From contig OZ017750.1 in the NCBI GenBank assembly GCA_963969365.1, forward strand, positions 2,604,001 through 2,668,000: a stretch of DNA of 64,000 nucleotides. Direction: 5' to 3'. The translations under genes and the position numbers were made by a program. The stretch is from Asterochloris sp. CNOR1 (lineage: Eukaryota > Chlorophyta > Trebouxiophyceae > Trebouxiales > Trebouxiaceae). The notes beneath the pieces were generated by a model. The model did not search any database, was not told the DNA's origin, and worked only from the letters and a program-made list of their open reading frames with translations. This document shows positions 26,101-36,245 of the stretch, one piece after another (within the stretch, counting starts at the first letter, position 1; every line of letters begins with the position of its first letter).

Positions 26101-26684
26101 CAGAGAACACAGCCGCACTCTCGTATGCATGCCACAACCCCTGCAGCTTGGAATCTCACGGTGCTGAGCTGTACACTGAGCAGCAGACTTTTTGGTCTCT
26201 TCCTGTGCAGCTGCTGCACTGCGCAGCATGCTCAACAAATGTTGTGCTGTAGGTATTACTTCCACCTGCAGCAGCACCTTCAGTTGCACTCCAAGCACAT
26301 GCTCACCATCTGCGTCTTCCTTCTGCAGGTCCAAATCGTCAGTCTTGGCCGGAAGCAGGGCCTGATGTATGTAAAGGGATGGTCGTTCTCAGGTATGCTT
26401 CCCTCTTTCTTAGCCTGCCTGTGTGCTGCACGGAATTGTGACTACTTGCTGTCTCAAGTGCTGACTCCTTGTGACACTTGCTCCCTCCAGGCTGCATTCC
26501 CACAAACCTCAAGTCCAAGGTCAGCATGCTCCTGCATTGCCTGCAGCAATGCTCATGCACTGTCTGCAATTATGCTCATGCACTGGCACCGGCACTGGCA
26601 CTGGCGCTGACACGGCAGTCGTGGTACTGCAAGGATCTCATGGTGGGAAGAACCAGGTCCACCATTGGCCTCAAAGCAAGGTGA
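23172..26684 (+). CDS. AIF/FSP1-like (AMID) FAD-dependent NAD(P)H oxidoreductase
   Basis: This is a flavoprotein of the apoptosis-inducing-factor-2/ferroptosis-suppressor type, which uses NAD(P)H and often reduces quinones. The start MSKKVVIIGSSHAGIGVAQA carries the N-terminal FAD-binding glycine motif. Later exons give DGREVPYDHLVFAVGS (about 23965-24012), the NAD-binding VLVVGGGPTG (about 24342-24366), GVEVAAEIITAYPDKKVTLV (about 24681), GCTGNQLATGW (about 25380), the second FAD motif WWAVGDCNDVKEVKQGYLA (split by an intron between 25616 and 25897), then GRKQGLMYVKGW and the end TRSTIGLKAR followed by TGA. There are about ten exons with good GT-AG joints. No targeting peptide is obvious. 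Substrate and location cannot be read from the sequence. Confidence 0.9.
26520..26612 (+). repeat. Intronic minisatellite in the AIF-like gene
   Basis: Imperfect copies of TGCTCATGCACTG(T/G)CTGCAA run into a short GGCACT/GGCACC hexamer array. The block lies inside the last intron, between the exon ending LKSK and the exon beginning DLMVG. Confidence 0.6.
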
Positions 26685-26888
26685 GACCATGCAGCCTGCC
26701 ACACAGGCTTCTTGGCACACTGTACAATATCAGAGATCATTCTCCCAGGCCTTTGCCAGACTTGTTCCATCTGTTTCATCACTTTGTAAGCCACTACACT
26801 CATAGCACTTGCTTGCTGCAATAGATGGGCAACAAGTAAATGCAAAGAGAGACTGTTTTTCTTCTTTCATCGAAGACCTGCAGCCAAC

Positions 26889-29605
26889 ATGTCAGAAGCA
26901 GCTAGCCAGATCGCTGTCAACTTTGTGACCAAGTTGCCTCCTCAGTTTCGTGTGCCGGCCGCCTCAGTGGTGACTACCTGGCCGTTTAAAGAGACTGTGC
27001 ACCTCTATTACCATGGCTACCCGATGAGACAAACATGCTTTGACTGCAGACTGTGCCCTCAGACTTGACCAGGCTTGGCCTCTCCCAGGTTGTCAATGGC
27101 TTGCTCAACTTGGGTGAGGGGCTTGAGCTGCAGCAAAGCAGCTGGTGCTCAGCTGCAGTCCTGAAGGCTGTGCTTGCTACACAAACATGGATGTTGCATC
27201 CTCATGCAGATCATGCGCGGCCTTTTGACTTCCTGCTCAATGGTGAACTTGTGCGACAGCCACTGGAGGAGATGCTACTCGGGCAGGGGCTGTCAACAGT
27301 GAGCATGCAACTCACAAGTCCGCTTGAACCTCACTGTAGAAGCTGGCTGTAACATCATATATACCTGAAGTGCCACAGCTGCCCACAAGCCGCCATGCCT
27401 GCTGCAGGAGCGTGTGCTGGAGCTGGAGTACTTCAGAGCGGTGGCTCCACCCACGCCTGACACCAGCCTGCCTCATGATGACTGGTGAGGCTAGACTTTG
27501 TTCAGCCGAGCGGCATGCGGCACAGCAATGGCACTCTGTGACCGCTGCCTCCCTGCAGGGTGTCAGCGGTGGAGGGCAACAGCGGTGCAGGCACTTTGAC
27601 AGGCTCATATGATGGCATCCTGCGCTGCTGGCAGGGTGAGCACCCTTGCGATGATTGCGATGCACATGTGAGCACTGCCTGTGACCGCGCCCAGCCTGGC
27701 AAAGGTGCCCTGAGAGTAGCTGCCTCTGCGCTGCTGTGTACAGGCTGTCTGAGTGCACCCGCCGTGCCAGGTCACGCCTGCATCGAGCCAACTGCATGTG
27801 CTGGCAGCACACCTAAGCTGTAAAGCGCCCCATGCAGGTGCTGTTATCACCTCATGCTCGCCTGTGGCACACCACGGCGGCGTGACTGCCCTGCGTGCCC
27901 TGCCTGGCAGCCAGGGCTCCCTGGCAGTCTCAGCAGGAAAGGATCTGCAGCTAGCTTTGTGGCACCTGCCCAAGGCAGTCGGGGCTGCAGTCAGCAAAGG
28001 CGCCATGGACAGGCCACAAGCAAATGCCTGGCAGCAGCTGGCAAGCTACGCTGGGCACAAGGCAGCAGTCGAGTGTGTAGCGCCCAGCCCTGACGGTGCT
28101 CGCCTTGCCAGCGGCGGCTGGGACAGCAACCTCTTTGTATGGCCAACAGGTGTGCACCTGCAGCACACAAGCTGCAAGCTGTGTTCAAAGCCATGACACC
28201 TTCTGGAGCACCTTGAAAGTACAGTGCGGCTTTGGAGAAAGGCTGTCACCTTACAGAGCTGCATCACGTGTGATCAGACCCTTTCTGTGAAGCTGTGCCT
28301 CCAGCCACCCCTGCACAGTGCTAGCACCACACTTCAAACCAGGCGTGCCCGGCCTGCACCGCTTGCACATGCAGGCTTGTGGCACACAGCTGCCAGCCTC
28401 ATGTCGGTGGCACCTCTTTGAAGGGCTTTTCCCTCCTGCACCTGTGCAGCCTGAACTCCAACCTGATGCTGCCAATGCTCAGCTCCCTGGTCTGTGCCTG
28501 ACTGGCCAGTGTGCACAGCCGATCACAGTAGCAACTGTGCTGTGCATCATGCAGGTCATTCGGTGGTGGATGAAGCGAGACAGCTGGCAGCAGAGCCTGC
28601 TGCGCTATCCATGCCCAAGAAGAAGCGCAAGGCCTCAGACATGTCTGCGCAGGCTGCCTCGCCCACAGTGCATGCGGAGGCTCCCCAGCAGCAGCTGGCG
28701 GGGCACACGCAGTGTGTGGCCGGCGTTGCCTGGCCTGAGACACAGACAGTCATCAGTGGCAGCTGGGACCACTCAGTAAGCGACATCATGTCATTGAACC
28801 TGTTCATGAAGCGCCACCTGAGATTGTGATCTAGTCCCCACAAGAGTTGCCTGAGCACCTCGCATTGCTGCGGCCACACCAGGCCCATGCACTGCAGCAT
28901 TGGTCTGCAAGGGCAAGGGCAAGCAGCTGCTCAGAAGTCCTGTGCTACTCACCAACTGGCAGCAGCTGGAGGCCAGAGCTCACTACGACCCTGCGTGCAG
29001 GTCAGATCCTGGGACGTGGAGACAGGCGTGCAGAGGGACGCTCTCAACAGCAGCAAGGCAGTGTACGCTGTGGACACAGCCCCAGGCACAGCTTCTGTGG
29101 TGGCGCTGGCAGGCGCTGACAAAGCCTGGCGGCTGTGGGACGTGCGACAGCGCAGAGGGGAGGGCCTGGTGCGCCCCACATCGCTGCACAGGGCAAGCAA
29201 GCATTCCAGGTGTCAGTCATTCCTCTCACCCATGCCCTGCGCTGCGTTGCAGGGGCTCATGGCCTACGCCAGCCACAAGGACTGGATCACTGGCATTGCC
29301 TGGTGCCCCACCTCTGCAACTCATCTGGCAACTGTCTCCCATGACAAGACCTGCAAGCTGTGGGACACCCGCAGCATCATCCCTCTGCACACGCTGGAGG
29401 GCCACACCGACAAGGTGTGTCTCTAGCTGCTGCACACACAAGTTGGGCAGTGCAGCTTCACAGGCCTGCTGTGCCAAGATGGCCCCCTCTGCTGAGCTGC
29501 TGCTGCATACAGGTGTTCTGTGTCAGCTGGACTGCAGATGGGGAGGTCATCACCGGAGGTGCTGACTGCATCGTACGCAAGTTTCAAGTGCACTTGAATT
29601 CATGA
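26889..29605 (+). CDS. WDR12: WDR12/Ytm1 ribosome biogenesis WD40 protein
   Basis: WDR12/Ytm1 is part of the PeBoW complex (Pes1-Bop1-WDR12), needed for 60S subunit maturation in the nucleolus. The N-terminal NLE domain is present: MSEAASQIAVNFVTKLPPQF (26889), TRLGLSQVVNGLLNLG, RPFDFLLNGELVRQPLEEML and ERVLELEYFRAVAPPTPD. WD40 blades follow: GSYDGILRCWQ, VSAGKDLQLALWHLP, SGGWDSNLFVWP, GHTQCVAGVAW with ISGSWDHS, VRSWDVETG, GADKAWRLWDVR, SHDKTCKLWDTR and GGADCIVRKFQVHLNS at the C-terminus. A basic MPKKKRK stretch between blades (about 28614-28634) looks like a nuclear localisation signal and matches the family's linker position. The gene ends 75 bp from the convergent lipoyl-domain gene. Confidence 0.95.
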
Positions 29606-29680
29606 ATTCGGTAGAGTCTGAAAGTGGTGCAGTGAGGCCAGAGAAAGCATGAAAGCAAATGAGTGTCATGGCCCTCCTTG

Positions 29681-30497
29681 TCATGCAATGCACCCTTCGC
29701 CACCCTTACTATCAGGCTTGCGTTCCCGAAGATAGCTCTGCCATGTCATGAACTTGTAGCCTGGCTTGTTGCCCCCCTCAGCGTACTGATTGATGTCCTT
29801 GCCAATTTTGTGTTCTGCCACTGATTTAATTTCAGCCTCGTCTTCACACATGAGAGCGATTGGTGTGCCAACAGGAACCTGGTCTGACCCCTCTGGCACC
29901 AGGATTTTGGCCAGGAAGCCCTCCTCTATGCACTCAATCTGCATGGTCGTCGTGCCTGCATTCATGGAACTGGCAGCTTGGGGCAATGGAACTTCCTCGC
30001 TGAAGCAAGGCAGAGTGCAGTGAAGCTGCGCTTGGCATGCACCAGCCGATGCCCAGAGAAAAGGTTTTACTGGTGCCCATGATGGGCATGTAGCTGTGTA
30101 CAGGTAGCAGTGTCCCCTTTTGCCACACGCAGGGCAGCAGCTGAACCTGGCACCAAGGGCTCATGGCCAGAACCTCACCCTCAAAGTCCCCAACCTTGTA
30201 GGCATCCTCCGTGAGTGAGTCCGTGTCCAGGTCAAAGAGGAGCTCATACTGCTCCAGGGGCTCCCCTTCACCCTTGGCCCACATGCGGACGATGCCATGG
30301 GTCATGGTGGGGCTCAGCTGAGGCATCGCCACGATGCACACATCTGAGGCTGGCAGCTGCCCAGCAAAACCTCTGCTGTTGCTTAGCAGGGATGACAATG
30401 CTGATCTGATCTTGGATGCTGCCGGGCTCAATGCATCAAACTCTGCTAGATGCACAGGGCCCAGAGTCCTGGCCAGGGCGCAGGCCCTCACCAGCAT
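29681..30497 (-). CDS. Mitochondrial E2-like single lipoyl-type domain protein lacking the lipoyl lysine
   Basis: There are two exons (30497-30179 and 29955-29681), 197 codons. The N-terminus (MLVRACALARTLG, Arg/Ala/Ser-rich, no acids for about 19 residues) resembles a mitochondrial presequence. The domain opens like pyruvate dehydrogenase E2/protein X (VAMPQLSPTMTHGIVRMWAK) and closes like it (CIEEGFLAKILVPEG, VPVGTPIAL). Between them the usual ETDKA hairpin is replaced by DTDSLTEDAYKVGDFEGTTT, so the lysine position holds Ser and about 13 residues are inserted. The C-terminal part (GYKFMTWQSYLRERKPD) matches neither an E3-binding nor a catalytic domain that I know. A structural or assembly role is an inference only. 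It is convergent with WDR12 and divergent from Tim17. Confidence 0.8.
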
Positions 30498-30773
30498 GGC
30501 ACACTTTGACCCGGCTGTGCTAGGAGCCTCTGCTAGAGGGCCTTCAAATCCCCATCCAGAAGTTCAAGTGCTCGTTCATGTAGCCGAGCAAAGTGCTCGG
30601 TCAACGTACATTGAGCCCTTGAGTCGTTCCACGCAGGGCCTCTGCGTCTCACCCAACAAGCGGTGATCCCTGCTCCTCTCCTCCATAGCATAAGCCTTGC
30701 CCCAGTCAAGTCCTTTCTGCTCCTGTCCCTGGCAGCACCATTCCAGCAAGGCAGTTCCTTCAAGCAGCCTGTG
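30498..30773. promoter_or_regulatory. Short divergent promoter region between lipoyl-domain gene and TIM17
   Basis: Only 276 bp separate the two start codons, and both products are predicted to be mitochondrial. I see no clear TATA box. The long open frames crossing this region on the minus strand look like shadows. Confidence 0.4.
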
Positions 30774-32839
30774 ATGGCCCAGCAGCCTCCCCAGCAGAGG
30801 GCTGGCCATGGAGTGGACCATGGCAGGGAACCCTGCCCCGACAGAATTCTTGATGACATAGGAGGCGCCTTTGGCATGGGGGCAGTGGGCGGCGGCATCT
30901 GGCACCTGCTCAAGGGTGCCAAGAACAGCCCCAGCGGCACACGATTGGCGGGTGGCATTGAGGTATGCTTGTCGTCTTCCTGCCTTGCTTGATGGGCTGG
31001 CGGCGGCCATGCAGTGCTATCCTTTAGCGCTCTGCAACTGCATCGGTGTCTGACTGCCACCTCAAATGCGCAGTATAGGCTTGATGCTGGGCCCTACCAC
31101 TTCCCATGCTGTCTCGCAGTGCTTTGCACCTGCATCGGTGTAGCAAGGCCACGCCTGCTGGTCAGCAGGATTTACAGGTGTTCACCGCGGTGCCCTGCAG
31201 CTGCATCAAAATGCTCAAGGGCTATGATTCCTGCTGTCCAGCACGTCTGCTCAAACTCCCAGCGATGTCCTGCAGCGCTCTGCATCTGCAGCAGTCTCTG
31301 AAGCTCACGTCTGCTGCTCAGCTTGCCGACTGCCTGGCTCAGTGACATGCTGTTACATGTTGATGGGTTCTGCTGCTGTTCCTGGAGGTGCAGGCCACAA
31401 CTGCACCTGCTACTCAGCAGGGTTTGAGTTCTGCCCTGATAAGTCTGCTTCAAGGCCTTGCTGGGCCCCAGCAACCATGCAGTGCTATGCCATCCCATGA
31501 GCTGCATACCTGCATGTGTATCTCAACTTGAGCAATACTTTCTGCTTTCTTAAGCTAGGGGCCCTTCCTGCTGCAGGCCATCAGACGAGAGGCGCCCAAG
31601 CTGGGTGGCAGCTTTGCAGTGTGGGGAGGCCTGTTCTCCACCTTTGATTGTACACTAGTCGCATTGAGACGGAAGGTGAGCAGTCTGCCAGCGCTGCTTG
31701 GCATGGTTGATGATGCTGCTCTCCCTGCTGCAGCACTCCCTGCTGAGGGCAGGGTCTCACAGCTGCATCCGTCCTGCAGGAGGACCCCTGGAACTCAATA
31801 GCTGCCGGCGCCCTGACCGGCGGGTTCCTGCAGCTGCGCATGGGGGCCAAGTCTGCAGCGCGGTCTGCAGCCTTTGGAGGAGTCCTTCTGGTGAGGCTGC
31901 CGTGAGGCTTGGCAGCTCGACGCAGGCTAGCCTGAGCATGTCTGAGCAGGCTCTTGTGGCAGGCATGCAGTGAGGCACTTCAGTGAGGCGATGCAGCCCT
32001 TACCTGGGCATGCAGCTTGCTGCTGGAGTCTGCAAGCATGCTGTTGGGAGACACAGATGGTTTACGAGCTCAAGTTTCCAGTGTCGCCTCTGCAGGCCAT
32101 GATTGAGGGGCTGGGCATCCTGTTGACCAAGATGACTGCCCCGCCTCCAGCCCCTCCCATGATCAACATGAGCCCTGCAGGTGCACCTCCAGGTCCGCTG
32201 CATGGGCCTTTACTATACAGTGCAATACTTTGTGCTTGCCGCTTTGTCACCCAATATGGTGTGCACACAGGCAGAGTCAAAGGCAGTTGCAAATCGCAAC
32301 TCTTCCAGTGCCTGTGCAAAGCCCTTTGATCTTGTCTATTGAAAGCACTCCCACGCATCAATCTCGCTCATGCATTCCTGGCTAGTGCTGGAGTGTGCTG
32401 GAGTGGTGCTGGACTCAGGGCCCGCGCTGTCTGCAGGTGTTCCTGCACCAGGCATGCAGCTGCCCTCTGGCATGGGCACGATGCCTGGCGGCCAGTTGGC
32501 AGGGGAACTGCCCAGTGTGTCCCAGGAGGCTGCTGCTGGTGATGAGGGCAGCCGCACCAAGCCTGGCTTCTTCTCTGGCTGGTTTGGGGGTGGCGAGTCA
32601 ACAAAATCACAGGTGAGGTTGTGCGTTTTGCTTAGGCTGGCCCCTTCCTGGCTGAGCAGGGGATGGCATATAGCCAGTTGTCTGAGGCCCAGCTGCATGC
32701 TGTTTGAAGCAAGATCGGCTTTTGATCAGTGTTTCCCATGCAGGCCGCATCACAGCCGACAGACCTGTCAGAAGCAGACAAGTTTGCCCCCCCGTCAATG
32801 CCAGACAGGCTTCAAGGGGATCCCCAGACGTTCAGATAG
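30774..32839 (+). CDS. TIM17: Mitochondrial import inner membrane translocase subunit Tim17
   Basis: Tim17 is a core subunit of the TIM23 presequence translocase in the mitochondrial inner membrane. Six exons (30774-30962, 31577-31675, 31780-31890, 32096-32180, 32437-32612, 32744-32839) join in frame to 251 codons. The core is very well conserved: [75 protein letters not shown] and GGVLLAMIEG. It has the family's four membrane segments and the GxxxG-rich helices. The C-terminal extension of about 100 residues is Pro/Gly/Met-rich ([25 protein letters not shown]) and ends QGDPQTFR. Plant Tim17 proteins also carry a C-terminal extension, but this one shows no similarity I can name. The start is the first ATG, just before the conserved region. 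Confidence 0.95.
31015..31330 (+). repeat. Degenerate direct repeats in TIM17 intron 1
   Basis: Diverged copies of a unit resembling CGCTCTGCA(A/C)CTGCATCGGTGT recur at about 31029, 31120, 31190 and 31272 inside the 614-bp intron. They are poorly conserved and open no long frame. Confidence 0.4.
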
Positions 32840-33050
32840 AGCCTTTGGCTGCATTCCAGACCCCTTCAAGTGCCTAATTGTCAGTTGGATGGCAGGTCAG
32901 TGTACAGTTGACCAACCGTTACATGTAACTTCTGGCCCCGGTCACACAGCTGCCCACTCACCGGCGATCCCCAGGACCATCCAGCCATCACAGGCAAGCT
33001 GGAGGCCTGCAAACAGATGCTGGCACGTATGCAGGACATGCAGGTCCCCG

Positions 33051-35118
33051 ATGCTCGAGGGAAGGCAAGACAGCGGCAGCTCAGCACAGGAGGCGGCAGA
33101 CAATTGCCTCACCCCGGAGGAGCAGGCCCGCAAGATGAAACGGTCAGCCTCTATGGCATCTGGGACAAAGATCGAAGTTCGCCGCAATGCCCAAAGCCAC
33201 CGCCCCCCAAAGCACAATGTCTGCAGAAGCCAAACCCATTTACTTTGCGCCTGATCCTCCACCTGCATGCTGCATCAAGATCATGTCCACAAGCCGCATG
33301 TGTCATGGCTGTGCAATGCAGGCGGCAGGCCAGCAGGGAGCCTGCAAGAAGGGTGCGGCAAAGGCAGCTTGCGACCATGGACCCTCTGCACGAGCGCGTG
33401 GAAACGCTCAAAGCAGAGAATGAGAGTCTGAAGGTGCACCTGGCCCAGGTCAAGCAGCAGGGCGGCATCCTGCATCAGCAGCTGATACACAGTAAGGTGC
33501 AGCAGGTGAGCAGCCAGGCACCTAAGGTAGCATGATCTCCAACCTGTTCTGCATTGGATGGCCATCCGCCTCCTTGCCTGGAGAGCTGTTGCCCTGCCCT
33601 GCAGCAGCCTGTCATCCCGACCAAATGCAAGAGGCCATCCCGGCATGCATCCTGCACACTTAACCCCCCAACAGGAAATGTAACTGATCTGCAGGGGAAG
33701 GACAAGGGCCTCCCCTCGCCTTACTCAAACACCAATCTCGCCCCTGCTGCAGGCAAACCTGATGCGCGCCCTCGCCCGGTACACAGGCGGCAGTCCCAGC
33801 TCAGGCATGTCATCCTCCATGGCTGCCGCACAGGGGCTGAGCCAGCCGCAGGGGCAGGGCCTTGGCCAGCAGCCGGGGCACAGCCTGCAGCAGGGGCTGG
33901 GCCAGCCACAGGGGCTCAGCCAGCAGGTGGCAAACGCCTTCCAGCTCAGCTTGCTGCAGGGGCAGCTGCCTGGCAACATGGCCAAGCAGCAGCCCCAGCA
34001 GGCCGCGCAGCAGCACCCAGGGCTGTTCCGGCAGCAGATAGCTGCTGGGAAGGTGGCCCCCCTGAGCACCCTCAGGCAGAGCCAGGACACCTAAACCCTA
34101 AACCCTAAACCCCAGCAGGGGCTCCAGAACCAGCAGCACCAGCAGATGGGGCAGGCCCTGGGGCTGCTGGGCGGCCTGGAGTCCATGCTGTCCCTGAGCA
34201 GCGCCACGCTGAGCAAGCTTGGCTCCTAACCCTCGGGGTTCACTGTGGGGTCCGGCCTCTCCAGCATGGGGCACCACTTCACTGCCAACCCCTTTGCAGC
34301 AGCTGCTGGGCAGCCCTCGCGGCCCCAGCCTGTCCCTGGCAGGGCTGCAGGCCCCCCTGCCGCGCCCTCTGGCCAGGCCCACTCTCCAAGCCCAGATGAT
34401 CCAATGGACAAGCAGGCCTCTGTGAACCAGCGGCTGAGCAGCTTGGCGGCGTGCCGGCCCCTGGACGCCGAGGGGCGGCAGGGCTCGCCTGTTTAAGCAG
34501 GCAATGAGGGTGGCTCAGAGGAGGCTGGCAGCAAGGTGAGAGGAGTGTTTGTGTGACCTTCCCACCGCGATGCTGGCAGCTGGCAGCTCAGGAGGTGCCG
34601 CATGCTTCTCTGGCACATGGTCATCTGGCAGAGGAAGTGCATCGGGTTGACCGCAGTGATGCTGGCAAGCCTGCTGTGCCCAGCTTGTAGGCATCAAGCT
34701 ACTGTTGAATGTAACTGACACAAGGCATTTGACTGCATGTGCAGGCGGAGGGCTCTCAACAGGAGATGCACGTGCAGCAGGGCAGCCCTCACTCTGGGCA
34801 CCCGCCGCATCATGCCTTCCTGCCCTCGCCCGCCGTGACTGCCATGAACGCAGCTGGACCCATCTCGTTTCCTGCGGCTTGCGCAGGAGCTGGTCAGGAA
34901 AGCCTGCAGCAGCAGCAGCAGGTGAGGTTTGCCACTCCGGTCTGTCGATGCACTGCGCCACTGTATTGCATGTCTTGAATCGCCTGCGCTGCTCAAGACC
35001 ATGTTTGCCCTGCTCTTTGCAGAATCCTTCTGGCCAGGCAGTGCTAGAGCTGCCATCGACCAGCCTGAGATCCAGTGCTAACATCAGCCCTGTTGGCTGG
35101 CTGTCAATTGTTGAATAA
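33051..35118 (+). CDS. bZIP transcription factor, Gln-rich, with three in-frame TAA codons
   Basis: Exon 33051-33142 (MLEGRQDSGSSAQEAADNCL...ARKMKR) joins in phase to 33322-33505, giving the basic region KRRQASREPARRVRQRQ and a zipper with leucines spaced by seven (LHERVETLKAENESLKVHL). Exon 33753 onward is Gln/Gly-rich (GLSQPQGQGLGQQPGHS...), typical of a transactivation region. The frame meets TAA at 34092-34094, inside a telomeric repeat, but stays open and compositionally identical afterwards (QQGLQNQQHQQMGQALGLL). Further in-frame TAA codons lie at 34227-34229 and 34494-34496. Well-spliced exons follow at about 34745-34920 (AEGSQQEMHVQQGSPHSGHP) and 35023-35118 (to GWLSIVE, TAA). Either translation ends at 34094 with a long decayed 3' part, or the allele is broken. 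The start could be upstream of 33051. Confidence 0.72.
34090..34113 (+). repeat. Interstitial telomeric repeat (CCCTAAA)n
   Basis: Three full plant/algal-type telomere units plus flanking cytosines lie in the middle of the Gln-rich bZIP exon. Read in the coding frame they supply a TAA stop. Confidence 0.95.
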
Positions 35119-36245
35119 GGGACCTCCCCAGACTACATGTTCAGAGCTGAGACATCAATGAAGCCCTCTTAAGATGACACTGCTCAGAAGTTTCCGAGAC
35201 CTCTTGACCCCACTACCCCAAACCAGCATATACTAAGACCCTCACAAAGCTGCGGCCTGGTATTGTTTCATCAGTGCTTGTCAACCCAAAGTCAATCCCA
35301 CACAAAGAACTGGCATAGGCCGATATTGTCCAGGCCAGGCATACTGAATGCCACTCTGCCAAAACCTACGTGTGACACTTGTGTTATACGCTGACTGATG
35401 CTGCTGGCATGTGGTATTGCCTGACCGCTGGCACTGCATGGTGCAGTCTTTGCTGCTGCAGCCAGAGTGTGATCACTTGGACAGCAAAAGACAATGGCGG
35501 CTGTCGGAGGTTCCCCCTGCTGAAGTATGGGAATGGCTAACTGCGCCTTTGAGCCTGGACAATGGCAGTCTCCTAGCCCCCAGACATGGTATGACGAGTT
35601 CAGGTCTCCTTTCAGAAATTGACAGTGCGGTTCAAAGTGTCAGCATGTCAGGGAGCATGACGCCCAGATGCTGCTTCGATCAGTCAATTGATGGGGGATG
35701 AGCAGGAACGCATGTGCTTCGGGCAAAAAATCAGATGTTTCAGGCAGTCCTCAACATTGGGAATGGAGCAGACGTTCTGAGGGGCTTACTTCAGGGGTCT
35801 TGTCTGAACAAACTTGCTGCAGCTGGTCCCAAGGCTTCTCTGTGTTGAATTGGGCACAAATGGTGGTGCAGTGGAAACTTGCATCTGCAAGCTGCATGTG
35901 CTCATCTGCAAAGCAAACCTCCATGGTGCTCTAGCACAGCATTGCTGCTGGAGAGACAGAACCTCAGTACACCAGTCTGCAGGGCGGATGCAGAGTCCAC
36001 AAACTATGGGGTAAGGGACATGGTGCAATAACTCATTGTGTGCCAGCGCAAGTGGCGCTGCACGGTGCTCAGGTGGGGCGGAGGCGGACCGCCGAAACCG
36101 CGCAAGGTATGGTCTCCAATGTATGGGGCCGGCCCTGACAATGCAGACAGGCTCAGAATGTTGCGGGGTTGGTCCAGCTGCCCATTAGGGTCAGGGATAT
36201 CGCGCTTGGGGTTCTGGGTGGTACCAATGGTGCACTGAGATGAGC
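35119..36245. other. Intergenic region between convergent bZIP and RAP genes
   Basis: No family is recognisable in this 1.1 kb. A frame at 35411-35701 (+) is open for 96 codons (contains VPPAEVWEWLTAPLSLDN) but lacks neighbours, convincing splice partners or similarity. It is probably chance or a lost exon. The base composition is less GC-rich than in the flanking genes. Confidence 0.5.

Noticed and set aside
29601-29680. Overlap or fusion of WDR12 with the next gene
   Set aside because: WDR12 ends after its last blade and the following gene is on the other strand; 75 bp separate the two stop codons.
30533-31060. Long minus-strand open frames opposite TIM17 exon 1
   Set aside because: They are antisense shadows of a GC-rich exon with no family similarity, and would overlap the clear Tim17 coding sequence.
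33762-35118. Reassigned genetic code (TAA read as Gln) to explain the bZIP frame
   Set aside because: The other genes end normally at TGA, TAG or TAA and show no in-frame TAA; one odd gene is better explained by disruption.
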